Of a DNA stretch of 64,000 nt, positions 16,941 through 25,438 are shown one piece after another. The stretch's first letter is position 1. Every line of letters starts with the position of its first letter. This DNA is from Alphaproteobacteria bacterium UBA6178. GTDB lineage: Bacteria > Pseudomonadota > Alphaproteobacteria > Rickettsiales > UBA3002. The position numbers and the translations under genes were made by a program. The DNA is taken from the NCBI GenBank assembly GCA_002422205.1, contig DITS01000021.1:6579-70578 (forward strand). The letters run 5' to 3'. The notes under the pieces are model-generated. The model saw nothing but the letters and a program-made list of their open reading frames with translations. It ran no database searches and was not told the origin of the DNA.

Positions 16941-18477
16941 ACATCCCTTTTCAGCCTGTTTGCTATTGCTGATTGCGGCGTGCATCCTGTTTGGCACACT
17001 GGCCACCGCCTATGCGCAAACCGGCGCGCTGGAGGCGGAGCGCGTCTCCAATCAATGCCGTGCCATTAAAGCCGATATCATCAGCGAAGATCTTGATAAT
17101 GCTTATCTCGCCGAGTATCTGGTCACCTGTGTTCGCACCACCATCCAAAGTGTATTTGTCGAATTTATTAATGGCTTTTACCCACTCGTTGCCGCTGCCG
17201 GTCAGGCTGCAATGGTGCTCTCGGTTACTATCTTCGGGGTGCTGCTGGTTTCCGGCGCAATTGAAAAATCCAGCCGTGACTCCTTTGTATTGTTATTCAA
17301 ATTAGGTTGCGTGCTGTTTTTTATACAGCCGGAACGGGTAGAAGAAATCTATGGTATGGGCATCGATTCGATGGATAGCCTCACCAACATTGTCTACACA
17401 TTCGGCAAAGACCAGCACAGCCTGCGCTGTTACGACAATGTCACCCTGTGGGATCGGGTGGATTGTATGCTCGATGTTATCATCGGCATCGTCAAAGAAG
17501 ACGAGCTGGAGGCCGCAGGTAAAAGCCTCAATAGCGGTGGCGGCAGCGTCAAGGTGGAAGGTGTTTCACGCGGGCTGATGTATTTCTTCTTTACCAATAT
17601 GACCGCTGGATCGATGGGTTTTATCATCGGCGTGCTAGGCTTTTATGTGATGTATACCTTCCTGTTTGCGCTCGTTAAAAGTATCCATACGTTTCTTGCG
17701 GCGATCATTGGGCTATCTTTCCTTTTGGTTTTCGCCCCCATGTTTGTGCCGATGATCATGTTCCGTGTTACCCGTAGCTATTTCGATAAATGGATGCGGA
17801 TTTGTATTTCCTTTGTATTGCAGCCCGTCATTTTATTCGCCTTTCTCAGTCTGATGATGATTGCTCTGGATACGATGCTGATATCGGGCGAAAACTCCTT
17901 CATGAAAACGGTGATGGGCCCCACCGCCGATTCGCGCAATGCCAGCCCCAATGAAGCGTTGGATAAGCAGGGTGCGTTTGATGGTAAACGTCGCGTAGGT
18001 CCTTATGTGCAGCTAAGCAACTCAGCCTATATCAAAGACCCGCGCGTCGTCGATACGGGCACGCTTGGCAAGCGCGTAGAATCCGCTTCGGCGGAAGGTC
18101 TGCCCAATCAGCTCAAAAATGACGGGAACTTTACGGGCGCACAATTGCCCCTCGATACCGTCGATTATAATAAAATGGTGCAATGTGGGTCAGCCGAGAA
18201 CTGTATGCAAAAGCTGGGTTTAAGTGTGCTTACGATTGCGCTCACCTGCTTTGTCTTTGTCAGTATGCTTAATTATATCCCCACCATGGCGGCGGATCTG
18301 TCGGGTGGTGTGTATGAGGTGCCCAACCTGTTTGGTGAGGTGGGCTCAAAACTACCCTTTATGGATCAGGCACAAGGCATGCTGAAAAAATCCACTGCTG
18401 AGATGACAGAGAAAATCAGGCCCCAGGTCCGACAATTTAGCGATGAAGTCGGCAAATTGATCGGAGCACGACGGTAA
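16924..18477 (+). CDS. virB6: Type IV secretion VirB6-like protein (first copy)
   Basis: A polytopic membrane protein of 517 residues. It has a cleavable signal peptide (hydrophobic LLLLIAACILFGTLA, then AYA-Q), a short Cys-containing periplasmic stretch, and about six membrane segments. These include MVLSVTIFGVLLVSG, FIIGVLGFYVMYTFLFALV, FLAAIIGLSFLLVFAPMFVPMIMF and FVLQPVILFAFLSLMMIAL. FAPMFVPMIMF and LQPVILF are typical of the TrbL/VirB6 core of Rickettsiales. GTG 16924 is chosen because GAAAGGA sits 8 bases before it, inside the virB4 3' end; GTG 16900 is the longest option. It ends in a soluble tail. One-base overlap (TAATG) with the next gene. Confidence 0.87.
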   Translation: MRVVIKHPFSACLLLLIAACILFGTLATAYAQTGALEAERVSNQCRAIKADIISEDLDNAYLAEYLVTCVRTTIQSVFVEFINGFYPLVAAAGQAAMVLSVTIFGVLLVSGAIEKSSRDSFVLLFKLGCVLFFIQPERVEEIYGMGIDSMDSLTNIVYTFGKDQHSLRCYDNVTLWDRVDCMLDVIIGIVKEDELEAAGKSLNSGGGSVKVEGVSRGLMYFFFTNMTAGSMGFIIGVLGFYVMYTFLFALVKSIHTFLAAIIGLSFLLVFAPMFVPMIMFRVTRSYFDKWMRICISFVLQPVILFAFLSLMMIALDTMLISGENSFMKTVMGPTADSRNASPNEALDKQGAFDGKRRVGPYVQLSNSAYIKDPRVVDTGTLGKRVESASAEGLPNQLKNDGNFTGAQLPLDTVDYNKMVQCGSAENCMQKLGLSVLTIALTCFVFVSMLNYIPTMAADLSGGVYEVPNLFGEVGSKLPFMDQAQGMLKKSTAEMTEKIRPQVRQFSDEVGKLIGARR

Positions 18478-19925
18478 TGATGAAACGCTTATGCATCATG
18501 GGAATTTGGTTATGCCTTGCCAGCATGGTAGGTGGCTTGGCCATTAGTCCGGCCTATGCGGATGAGCGCGCAGGCAAGCTGGAAATGGGTAAACCCGAAG
18601 GCGGAACCGATAATTGCCGTGACCGCCATGAGGGCAAATTGCTCGCCGTCATCATCCCCTGCATCGAAGATGTGCTGATCGAGAATACCGACTATATGGT
18701 GGATCAGTTTGACGAGTTGGTCAGACCCGCCACCTACGCCTTTCTTACTTTGGTACTGGTTATCTTTGGCGTCAAAATGCTCAGCAGCGAAGGCGACCCT
18801 AAAAAAGACGGTATCACTTTATTGTTCAAAATAGCAGGCGTCCTGTTCTTTATCGAAGCCTTCGGCGGCTTCACCCCCGCCGCCTTCGGTATGGTACGCA
18901 ACGGCATCGAGATCAGCAGCAACTCACTCACCACCGCGCTGGGAGGCACCGAGTGTAATGCTGAGGATTATGGCGGCGTTGCACCATGGAGTACCCTTGA
19001 TTGTATATTGGGCGAGCTGTTTGGCTTCGGCGTCAATGTGGTGGTGGGCAGCAGCCTGTTTGGCCTGATGGGCTCTGCACTGTTTTCCGGCAGTATGGGG
19101 GTTACGCTTTTCATGGCGGGCATCTTGGCCTTGGTGTTTATTGTCAAATTGGTGTTACGTGCCGCCTATACGTATCTTATGGCCATGGTGGTGCTGGCTT
19201 TCCTGATTATTATTTCGCCCCTTTTCATCCCGCTCATTTTCATGAGCGCCACTTTCCAGTATTTTGAAAACTGGCTGAAATCATTTATCGCCACACTGGT
19301 ACAGCCCATGCTGTTGATGGGTTATGTGACGCTATCATTCCTGATTCTCGATAAAATGATGTATGACCCCGAATTCGGGCTGGCCAGCCAGCTGCCAAAA
19401 GAAGAAATCGAGCGGTTATGGAAGGGCAAGGATACGCCAGGCAAAATGAGTATTATGAACAATCCCGGCGCGTTTTATAAAAAGCTCCTTAGTACCGACC
19501 CCTCATGGCTAAAAAAGGCCTATGCCGATAATCCCGTCAATCCTGCGTTCACCGGCACCGCTGCCGTGGATTGGTGGAGCGATATGTATTCGTTTGACTT
19601 CAGAGACGAGGGCATTAGCAAAACCAAAAAAGTATTTTTTGCCATGGCGGCGTTGGCGCTGATGGCTTATTTGCTCGATGCAATGCTGCAAAGTATTGCC
19701 TCCGTGGCGCAGCAGATGCTGCAAAGCGGTATGGCATTGACGCGTGCCGTTGAAAAGGGCTCCAAGCTTGAGGAGAAAATAGACAGCGCAGTTAGTGCAA
19801 CGAGTCAAAACTGGAGCGCAGCAGCCGGAAATTCCGGCGGGGCCGCCGGAGTGGGAGGCTTCTTTTCCGGCTCGGTTCAAGGATTTAAAGCAGGTGCAGA
19901 AGCATTAGTGTGGAGAGACAGATGA
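18477..19925 (+). CDS. virB6: Type IV secretion VirB6-like protein (second copy)
   Basis: A 482-residue paralogue of its neighbours. It has a signal peptide (LCLASMVGGLAISPAYA-D), a Cys-bearing loop, FLTLVLVIFGVKMLSSEG, and the VirB6 core MAMVVLAFLIIISPLFIPLIFM with LVQPMLLMGYVTLSFLILD. The C-terminal part is rich in Ala, Gly and Ser. The start overlaps the previous stop by one base, and the end overlaps the third copy by four bases (ATGA), so translation is likely coupled across the array. The family forms the inner-membrane channel platform of the T4SS. Confidence 0.87.
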   Translation: MMKRLCIMGIWLCLASMVGGLAISPAYADERAGKLEMGKPEGGTDNCRDRHEGKLLAVIIPCIEDVLIENTDYMVDQFDELVRPATYAFLTLVLVIFGVKMLSSEGDPKKDGITLLFKIAGVLFFIEAFGGFTPAAFGMVRNGIEISSNSLTTALGGTECNAEDYGGVAPWSTLDCILGELFGFGVNVVVGSSLFGLMGSALFSGSMGVTLFMAGILALVFIVKLVLRAAYTYLMAMVVLAFLIIISPLFIPLIFMSATFQYFENWLKSFIATLVQPMLLMGYVTLSFLILDKMMYDPEFGLASQLPKEEIERLWKGKDTPGKMSIMNNPGAFYKKLLSTDPSWLKKAYADNPVNPAFTGTAAVDWWSDMYSFDFRDEGISKTKKVFFAMAALALMAYLLDAMLQSIASVAQQMLQSGMALTRAVEKGSKLEEKIDSAVSATSQNWSAAAGNSGGAAGVGGFFSGSVQGFKAGAEALVWRDR

Positions 19926-21262
19926 TGAAAACAGGCAAATTTTATTCTCACATGGCAGGGGCGGTTTGCTCTGTTGTGACCTGCATTATGCTGCTCACCG
20001 CGCTGGCCGCGCCCGCCCAGGCGACGCCTGCTTTCAGCGGCACCGCTCTTGCCCCCGTCTTGCAGGCACCGGCTACGCCAACAGCCCCTGCGCCTGTTCC
20101 TGCACCCTCATCCACAACGACGGGAGGCAAGCCCGCACTGGATACCTGTACACATGATTTTCCCAAAGATGAGAAAGACAAGGAAGGTATCATCACTCAA
20201 ATCATTGATTATATCAAAGATGTGATCGATGAATCCACCGAAGAGCTGTATAACGGCATCATTCACAATGATAAATTTGTCACCATCATCAATGCCGCTT
20301 TTGTCCTGTTCGTCACGCTTTTTGGTGTTATGTTTATGTTTGGTATTGTCCCGCTCACATTGGGTCAGGGCCTCACCCGTATGTTTAAAATGGGCATCAT
20401 TCTAGCGCTGATCAATGCAGGATTTCCCTTCTTTAATGAATATGCAATTACCTTTTTCAATGACGGTACCGACGAGCTGATCGATGGGGTTATCGGCATT
20501 GCAACCGGGGATAGCGGCGGTGTGTCCGTAGACGAAGATGGCAACCCCCAACCTTTCCGCAAACTCGAGAGTCTGGTGATGAGCGTGCTTTCACCCGAAA
20601 TGATGGTGGCTGTCGTCACCTCCGTCACCACGGGTCCCACCGGTCCGGCCATGGGCGGTTTGCTCGGGCTGGCAGTGATTGCCTTTATCAGAACCATTAT
20701 TGAAGCACTGAAGATTTATTGTTTTTCGCTTATAATAAAGGCATTGCTGTTTGGCATGGCGCCTATTTTTATCAGCTTCTTGTTGTTCGAGCGCACCAAG
20801 CATATTTTCACCGGCTGGTTAAACCAACTGGTCAATTTCAGTTTGCAGCCCCTGCTGATGTTTACCTTCCTCTCCTTCTATATCGTGCTATTGCAAACCT
20901 CGGCGGAGAATATACTCAATGTCAATATTTGCTGGACCGATACGCGACATATGGAAGGCACGCCCAATGTTAGCATGATGTGGCGATTTGTGAATGAAGA
21001 CGGCTCGCTGTCAAAATCCGATCATGGTTGGGAGGGCCTCATTTCGTGTTTGCAAGGCGGTAAAAAATGTCCCGACTTCCCGATTAGTATTATCGATGTG
21101 CTAACCTTTTTTATTATCGCACATTTGGCATCCCAATTCTCTAAGGTCGTCGTTATGATCGCAACTGAGATATCCAGCTCCACCTTGTTCCTCGACAGGT
21201 TACGAGGCGGGCTCGATAACTATCTCACCAAGTCGGCAGGTAAATCAGGCAATAGAACTTAG
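19922..21262 (+). CDS. virB6: Type IV secretion VirB6-like protein (third copy)
   Basis: A third tandem VirB6 of 446 residues. It has a signal peptide ending PAQA-T, then a Pro/Ala/Thr-rich linker (residues about 35-70) not present in the other two. The membrane core follows: FVLFVTLFGVMFMFGIVPLTLG, LIIKALLFGMAPIFISFLLF, LQPLLMFTFLSFYIVLLQ, and a last segment before a short tail. ATG 19922 overlaps the previous TGA, and GGAGAG lies 5 bases before; the longer GTG start at 19910 is less likely. All three copies are far shorter than the large RvhB6 proteins of obligate intracellular Rickettsiales. Confidence 0.87.
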   Translation: MMKTGKFYSHMAGAVCSVVTCIMLLTALAAPAQATPAFSGTALAPVLQAPATPTAPAPVPAPSSTTTGGKPALDTCTHDFPKDEKDKEGIITQIIDYIKDVIDESTEELYNGIIHNDKFVTIINAAFVLFVTLFGVMFMFGIVPLTLGQGLTRMFKMGIILALINAGFPFFNEYAITFFNDGTDELIDGVIGIATGDSGGVSVDEDGNPQPFRKLESLVMSVLSPEMMVAVVTSVTTGPTGPAMGGLLGLAVIAFIRTIIEALKIYCFSLIIKALLFGMAPIFISFLLFERTKHIFTGWLNQLVNFSLQPLLMFTFLSFYIVLLQTSAENILNVNICWTDTRHMEGTPNVSMMWRFVNEDGSLSKSDHGWEGLISCLQGGKKCPDFPISIIDVLTFFIIAHLASQFSKVVVMIATEISSSTLFLDRLRGGLDNYLTKSAGKSGNRT

Positions 21263-21300
21263 CGCTTGATGCAGGTGTGCTTATGCGCTAAAAAATAAGA

Positions 21301-21474
21301 ATGCGTATTGTTATTTACACCTGTGTCTTGCTCATGCTTGCTTCCTGCGGCGGGCGTAAGCTTGAAGTGATGAAAAGCCCCTGTGCCGGTGCCGAAGATA
21401 GCCCTTGCGGGCCCAAGCGCCCCGCGAATGAATGGATGCATCAACAATCCGGTGGCTCCAGCGAGACGGTCTAA
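21301..21474 (+). CDS. virB7: Small VirB7-like lipoprotein (57 residues)
   Basis: A short gene read directly from the sequence. It starts with MRIVIYTCVLLMLASCGGRK, a lipoprotein signal with lipobox LASC (Cys16). The mature part is about 42 residues with two SPC motifs (KSPCAGAEDSPCGPK) and ends ...GSSETV. It lies 38 bp after the last virB6 and on the same strand. In T4SS clusters a small lipoprotein of this size is VirB7, which ties VirB9 to the outer membrane, in some systems through a disulfide; the two Cys suit that. Sequence similarity to known VirB7 is too short to be decisive. Confidence 0.7.
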   Translation: MRIVIYTCVLLMLASCGGRKLEVMKSPCAGAEDSPCGPKRPANEWMHQQSGGSSETV

Positions 21475-21572
21475 TTTGTGGTGTTTACTCCCGCTACGTG
21501 CACCTGCCCTCCGCAATGAACCTAATGCTGCGCGACTAAAGGCTCGGACTCTTGACCAAGTTGTCCACTCCC

Positions 21573-21613
21573 TGTCATTCCCCTCTCCGTTATTCCCGCG
21601 AAAGTGGAAATCT
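21573..21613. repeat. Degenerate GTCATTCCC palindrome
   Basis: GTCATTCCC at 21573 and ATTCCCGCGAAAGTGGAAAT just after it look like a decayed copy of the unit found at 11246 and 57331. It lies in the 243-bp gap before the next gene, in which nothing else is evident. Confidence 0.5.
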
Positions 21614-21717
21614 TATCTACAGCCTATACAATGGCTGTAACTCGCATAAATACTTGCCTGAACCCATTCTTTACCCTATGGCTTAAACGAGCGTATGGCA
21701 GCAGATGAGGTTTTTTC

Positions 21718-23025
21718 ATGGCATGGGAATTTGCAGGTACTAAAGTTTCCACAGCTGAAATAGCTGAACATAAAGCGCAGGAAGCGCAATTGCTGAGCAC
21801 TGGCGGCACATCCCCCTCCCCCCCTTGGATTATCACGCGTGGCAACGAGCAATACCGCGTAGAGCTTGGCTATTGCATCCCCTATTTTCCGGTGATGAAA
21901 GCAGGCGAAGAAGAAAGTGTGGTGCGTGAAAAACTGGCGATTGATTTAACCAAGCGCTTTTTCCGCAATGCGGAGCTGGGCATCAATGTGCGTTTTAGCA
22001 AACAAGATATCGCCGATTTATACGAGCACTATAAGGCCTTGCCCGCCGATGATATTAAACGCGCTACCGGCGCGCTGCTGGTTGGCGCGGTCATGAACCG
22101 CATCGAGCGGCTCTCCCATGCGGTGCTACAAAATAAGGCGCTGCTAAATCACAAAGTGTCAAACAAGCAAATCACCTTAGCCATCAGTGAAGCGCTGGAT
22201 AAGCAGGGTAAACCGTCCGACGATTCCATTCACGATGTGGTGGATATCACCGTCGATTATTGCCGCGCGCTATTTACCGCCTTCACCATCGATCAAACGC
22301 TTGAACATGATAAAAAAAGCTCCACTGATGACCGTTTTGCAGAGTATGCCAAAGAGATTTCGAGCTATTATACCATGCTCATCAGCGATCAGGATATGGT
22401 ACGTTGTGTGAGGCGGCGCAACCGCGCCACCGACCGCGAAGGCGTGCTCTACGACATGATTCGCGATGCAGGCAAACCGTGGAAAATTCCACTTGAATCG
22501 ATTCATACCAACCGCGTACAAAAAATCGCCACAGCGATGCGTGATATCGACAAAGTCGCCGATTTACTAATCCCTTTCGTGCAGCAACCACCTTTTGATC
22601 ATTGCGAAAGTCTGGCCGAGGATATCCGCCATTATGCCGATCTGGCGAAACGGCGCGCGGGCATCAAAACCGATGATGCCGCATCCTATGTGCCGGTTGA
22701 GGTGGATTTTAAAGTGTGTGAATCGCGCCTCCACAGCTTAATCGGGCATGAAATCAAACTGGCGCTTGATAGCACCTCTCAATTTGCCGAAGGGTTCGAG
22801 CTGATCCGGCGCGGTATCCGCCTGATCGATGATATGGCCGAAATTCGCCAATCGCGTAATGAATGGCAAATTGATAAGCCCGCCATTCAATCCCCTGATA
22901 TGAGCGAAGAAGATGAGAAAGACGTGCATGCAAAGATGAAACCTGCCGTTGACCGGCTAGAAGATGATCTGCATGCCTATAGCGGACGGCGTATCATTCG
23001 CACAAGCAGTGTAGCTAGCCGCTAA
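21718..23025 (+). CDS. Hypothetical protein, 435 residues, next to T4SS genes
   Basis: Not recognised. A soluble, charged, mostly helical protein without signal peptide or membrane segments. Features seen: GNEQYRVELGYCIPYFPVMKAGEEE near residue 42, an Arg cluster VRCVRRRNRATDREG around residue 230, and a C-terminal helix with many Asp, Glu and Arg. The start has GAGG nine bases before the ATG. It follows the T4SS block on the same strand, 243 bp after the VirB7-like gene. It could be an accessory or a secreted substrate, but nothing in the sequence proves this. Confidence 0.6.
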   Translation: MAWEFAGTKVSTAEIAEHKAQEAQLLSTGGTSPSPPWIITRGNEQYRVELGYCIPYFPVMKAGEEESVVREKLAIDLTKRFFRNAELGINVRFSKQDIADLYEHYKALPADDIKRATGALLVGAVMNRIERLSHAVLQNKALLNHKVSNKQITLAISEALDKQGKPSDDSIHDVVDITVDYCRALFTAFTIDQTLEHDKKSSTDDRFAEYAKEISSYYTMLISDQDMVRCVRRRNRATDREGVLYDMIRDAGKPWKIPLESIHTNRVQKIATAMRDIDKVADLLIPFVQQPPFDHCESLAEDIRHYADLAKRRAGIKTDDAASYVPVEVDFKVCESRLHSLIGHEIKLALDSTSQFAEGFELIRRGIRLIDDMAEIRQSRNEWQIDKPAIQSPDMSEEDEKDVHAKMKPAVDRLEDDLHAYSGRRIIRTSSVASR

Positions 23026-23155
23026 ATAGTGGCACTATAGTTAGCCTCTTGTCTTTCTGTAGTTCAGTTCTTGGTTTTTCACAAATTCGCATTGTGCGAA
23101 GCGGCATTTATCGCTAATCATAAGCACCCGATAACCACCACTGAATGAGATAACT

Positions 23156-24097
23156 ATGTCCCTACGCACCCTCTGCCTGAATGGCACCGCCCTGTTTTCT
23201 GTTACCATGCTCACTGCATGCGCAACCATTGTGGCAGGCACCAATCAAACCGTAGGGGTGCGTACGGTTCCCTCACAAGCCGCCAGCTGCGCACTGCGTA
23301 ACGACATTGGCGAATGGCGTACCGGCCCTGCCCCCACCTCGGTGGTGGTCAAGCGCTCCAGCAGCCGTTTGCATGTCACCTGCGGGGGGCCGGAAGGCAG
23401 CTCCACCACCGTGGCACGCGCTGGCGCCGAGCCGTGGACTCTTGCCAATATCGTGATTGGCGGCATCATCGGCTGGGGTGTCGATGGTTTCTCGGGCGCT
23501 ATGTTTAAGTATGATGACGAAATTATTGTCGCGATGGATCAATCTATGGGCGGCGGCGCTCCCGCTGGCTATGCACCCGCGCCTGCCGCTGGCGCTGCGG
23601 GCCAAACCTCTTTCGAGCCGAATGTGATGCCGCAAACGCACCCATCCTATTATAACGCGCCCACCACATGGAACAGCGCGCCTTCGCATTCCGCCATGTC
23701 AAATCAGGCCGAGCCAACACCGCATACGCCTGCGCAGATAACACCCAGAGCGCCCGCGCAGCAGCCTGCTCAATCCTATACTTCACAGCCCGGCTTGTTG
23801 CCCCTGCCACCTGCTTATCCACCCTCTTCTCAACCCGTGCCAGCTGCACCTGCAACTGAGTATGCACCGGCCCCTATCATGGCTCCGGCACCCGCTCCCG
23901 CTCCGTTAGCAGCCCCTGCATTTGATATGGCACCGGCTCCCGCTGTGGCTCCTTCATTGACCCCCACGCCGCTAGCCAATCCAGCGCTGATACAACAACA
24001 GCCCACGCAATCCGCCCCCACGCTGGTTGCACCTAAACCAGCTGGCACGCCTTTCCATTCGCAGCAAAGCCCCTATCTGAAACCATCGCGTTATTAG
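23156..24097 (+). CDS. Proline/alanine-rich lipoprotein
   Basis: A 313-residue protein with a lipoprotein signal (SVTMLTAC, lipidated Cys22). A globular part follows at residues 23-130: TIVAGTNQTVGVRTVPSQAASCALRN...VVVKRSSSRLHVTCGGPEG, then a Gly-rich hydrophobic hairpin NIVIGGIIGWGVDGFSG. This resembles common envelope lipoproteins with a PEGA-like fold and a short glycine-zipper segment. Residues 135-300 are a low-complexity Pro/Ala tail (APAPAAGA, APAPAPLAAPA) likely to span peptidoglycan. The role is probably structural in the outer membrane; the partner is unknown. Confidence 0.7.
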   Translation: MSLRTLCLNGTALFSVTMLTACATIVAGTNQTVGVRTVPSQAASCALRNDIGEWRTGPAPTSVVVKRSSSRLHVTCGGPEGSSTTVARAGAEPWTLANIVIGGIIGWGVDGFSGAMFKYDDEIIVAMDQSMGGGAPAGYAPAPAAGAAGQTSFEPNVMPQTHPSYYNAPTTWNSAPSHSAMSNQAEPTPHTPAQITPRAPAQQPAQSYTSQPGLLPLPPAYPPSSQPVPAAPATEYAPAPIMAPAPAPAPLAAPAFDMAPAPAVAPSLTPTPLANPALIQQQPTQSAPTLVAPKPAGTPFHSQQSPYLKPSRY

Positions 24098-24165
24098 GCA
24101 CATCAAACCGTGCACTACCCGCAAGGGTACTGACGATGTGGATCTTTTAGAAAAGCCTGGTAAAT

Positions 24166-24522
24166 CTATGTCCGATGCAAGGCTTTGCAAATCGCTGCAG
24201 AGTTCAGACCGGCATTAAGATTATTGTTGAATTCAGTTAACAGTGAAAAATTGACATCAGCAATCGCGCCATTACTGAGTTGTTGGTAGTTCCCTGGTGG
24301 GAGCATTTGCTGAAACACATCTATTGCCATTTTAGCAACATCCGCATTTGGCCCCGCCGCATTCACTTCTGCCGTCAAGCGGTTAGTATAATCGGTCATT
24401 AGCGAAAAAGTGTTATCCCGCACCGCACCGGTCGATGTTTTGGTGTAATCCTCACCGCCCATCGCTTTGTAAAATGCATCGGCAGCTACTTGTATCGCAT
24501 CGGGGCATTCTTTCTCAGTCAT
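24166..24522 (-). CDS. Hypothetical protein with two-fold internal repeat
   Basis: A 118-residue acidic, soluble protein of unknown function built of two similar halves. The first runs from AADAFYKAM through GAVRDNTFSLMTDYTNRLTAEVN. The second runs from AIDVFQQML through GAIADVNFSLLTEFNNNLNAGLN. Shared positions include the GA[VI]-D-NFSL[ML]T-[YF]-N-L core. This points to an intragenic duplication, each unit about 45 residues and probably helical. ATG 24522 is preferred because GGGATTG precedes it; ATG 24534 adds four residues. Confidence 0.6.
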   Translation of the reverse strand: MTEKECPDAIQVAADAFYKAMGGEDYTKTSTGAVRDNTFSLMTDYTNRLTAEVNAAGPNADVAKMAIDVFQQMLPPGNYQQLSNGAIADVNFSLLTEFNNNLNAGLNSAAICKALHRT

Positions 24523-24681
24523 GATCAATCCCATATTTTATCATCAATATGAGCAGTATAACATCATTTGTATGAATAAAATATGAAGATGATATGAAGT
24601 TCAGAGGCATTTTTTGGAATTTATACGACTACCAGAAACACTGTCTTCAGCATATTCATACAGTTGAGTGGCAATTCCACG

Positions 24682-24752
24682 AGCGGGTGATGGGAATCGA
24701 ACCCACGTCTAAAGCTTGGGAAGCTTTCATTCTACCATTGAACTACACCCGC
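24682..24752 (-). tRNA. tRNA-Gly (anticodon CCC)
   Basis: Read on the minus strand, the acceptor GCGGGTG pairs with CACCCGC. The D-arm is TAGTTCAATGGTA, the anticodon stem AAAGC/GCTTT has loop TTCCCAA (anticodon CCC), and the T-arm contains GGTTCGATTCC. Length is 71 bases. The 3' CCA is not encoded. Confidence 0.95.
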
Positions 24753-24797
24753 ATAAGAGGGGAGATACACCGCCTGCGCATCGAAACGCAAGTAGTT

Positions 24798-25067
24798 TTA
24801 CATGCGGTTGAATCGCTTGTAAGCATCCGCATCATTGCGCTTTCCAATAACAATGATACGCACTTCTAGTGGATCGTAATCATAAATAATCCGGTACTCC
24901 CCGACATCTTTGCGACGATAGGGGTAGTTATTTTTCATTTCGACAGAATCATGCGGTTCGGGTATGGTTCTTAACGAATCCATCGCCATAGCCAGTTGCA
25001 TTTGATGCTTGGGCGGTCGCTTTTTAAAAAAATTTTCCGCCGTCTTATCAATTTTGATTCTTCGCAT
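24798..25067 (-). CDS. relE: RelE/ParE-family toxin
   Basis: An 89-residue basic protein with the RelE fold pattern: KIDKTAENFFKKRPPKHQMQL (N-terminal helices), NNYPYRRKDVGEYRIIYDYDPLEVRIIVIGKRNDAD (beta sheet with the conserved G-[ED]-YR-I-Y) and a terminal Tyr/Arg. RelE toxins cleave mRNA on the ribosome. Its first 20 bases overlap the end of the upstream antitoxin gene, the classic arrangement of a type II toxin-antitoxin operon. Confidence 0.88.
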   Translation of the reverse strand: MRRIKIDKTAENFFKKRPPKHQMQLAMAMDSLRTIPEPHDSVEMKNNYPYRRKDVGEYRIIYDYDPLEVRIIVIGKRNDADAYKRFNRM

Positions 25068-25311
25068 TCAGCGCATCTTTCAATAATGCTTCACTCGCTT
25101 CATGCCCCAGAAAATCATTTCGCTTCACTGCCGCATTCGCCAACTCGCCCCAGTAGAAATCCTCCATCGCCTGAAGGCGGTCATATTCCTGCTGCGACAA
25201 AAGCACCGCAACGGGGCGCTTGTTTTTGGTTATCTGCACCGGCTCACGTTGTGCCGTATCAAGCAAATGTGCAAAATTATTCTTGGCATCACTAGCAGTA
25301 AATTCGCACAT
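25048..25311 (-). CDS. Phd/YefM-type antitoxin
   Basis: An 87-residue antitoxin. Residues 1-55 follow the Phd/YefM pattern (FTASDAKNNFAHLLDTAQREPVQITKNKRPVAVLLSQQEYDRL), which binds DNA and represses its own promoter. The C-terminal part (residues 56-87) would neutralise the toxin. It is paired with the overlapping relE downstream. Upstream, repeats of GGGACTTCTT (about 25389-25412) could be operator-like or an unrelated tandem repeat. Confidence 0.87.
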   Translation of the reverse strand: MCEFTASDAKNNFAHLLDTAQREPVQITKNKRPVAVLLSQQEYDRLQAMEDFYWGELANAAVKRNDFLGHEASEALLKDALNAKNQN

Positions 25312-25378
25312 ACAGACCCTTTAGTCAATTTAGTTATTTTATATAAAGTAGCTTTTTTATGCGTCAGGGTCAAGACCT

Positions 25379-25438
25379 AATGAGACCTATTGGGACTTCT
25401 TGGGACTTCTTGAGAGCTATAGGGACTTATTGAAACTT
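25379..25438. repeat. Imperfect tandem repeat TTGGGACTTC
   Basis: Near-copies of a 10-11-base word (TGAGACCTAT, TGGGACTTCT twice, TAGGGACTTAT) follow each other between the aldehyde dehydrogenase stop and the antitoxin promoter. No gene is present in this 125-bp gap. Confidence 0.6.

Noticed and set aside
24594..24869. 91-residue plus-strand frame
   Set aside because: It crosses the tRNA-Gly gene and the 3' end of the relE gene on the other strand; no supporting signals.
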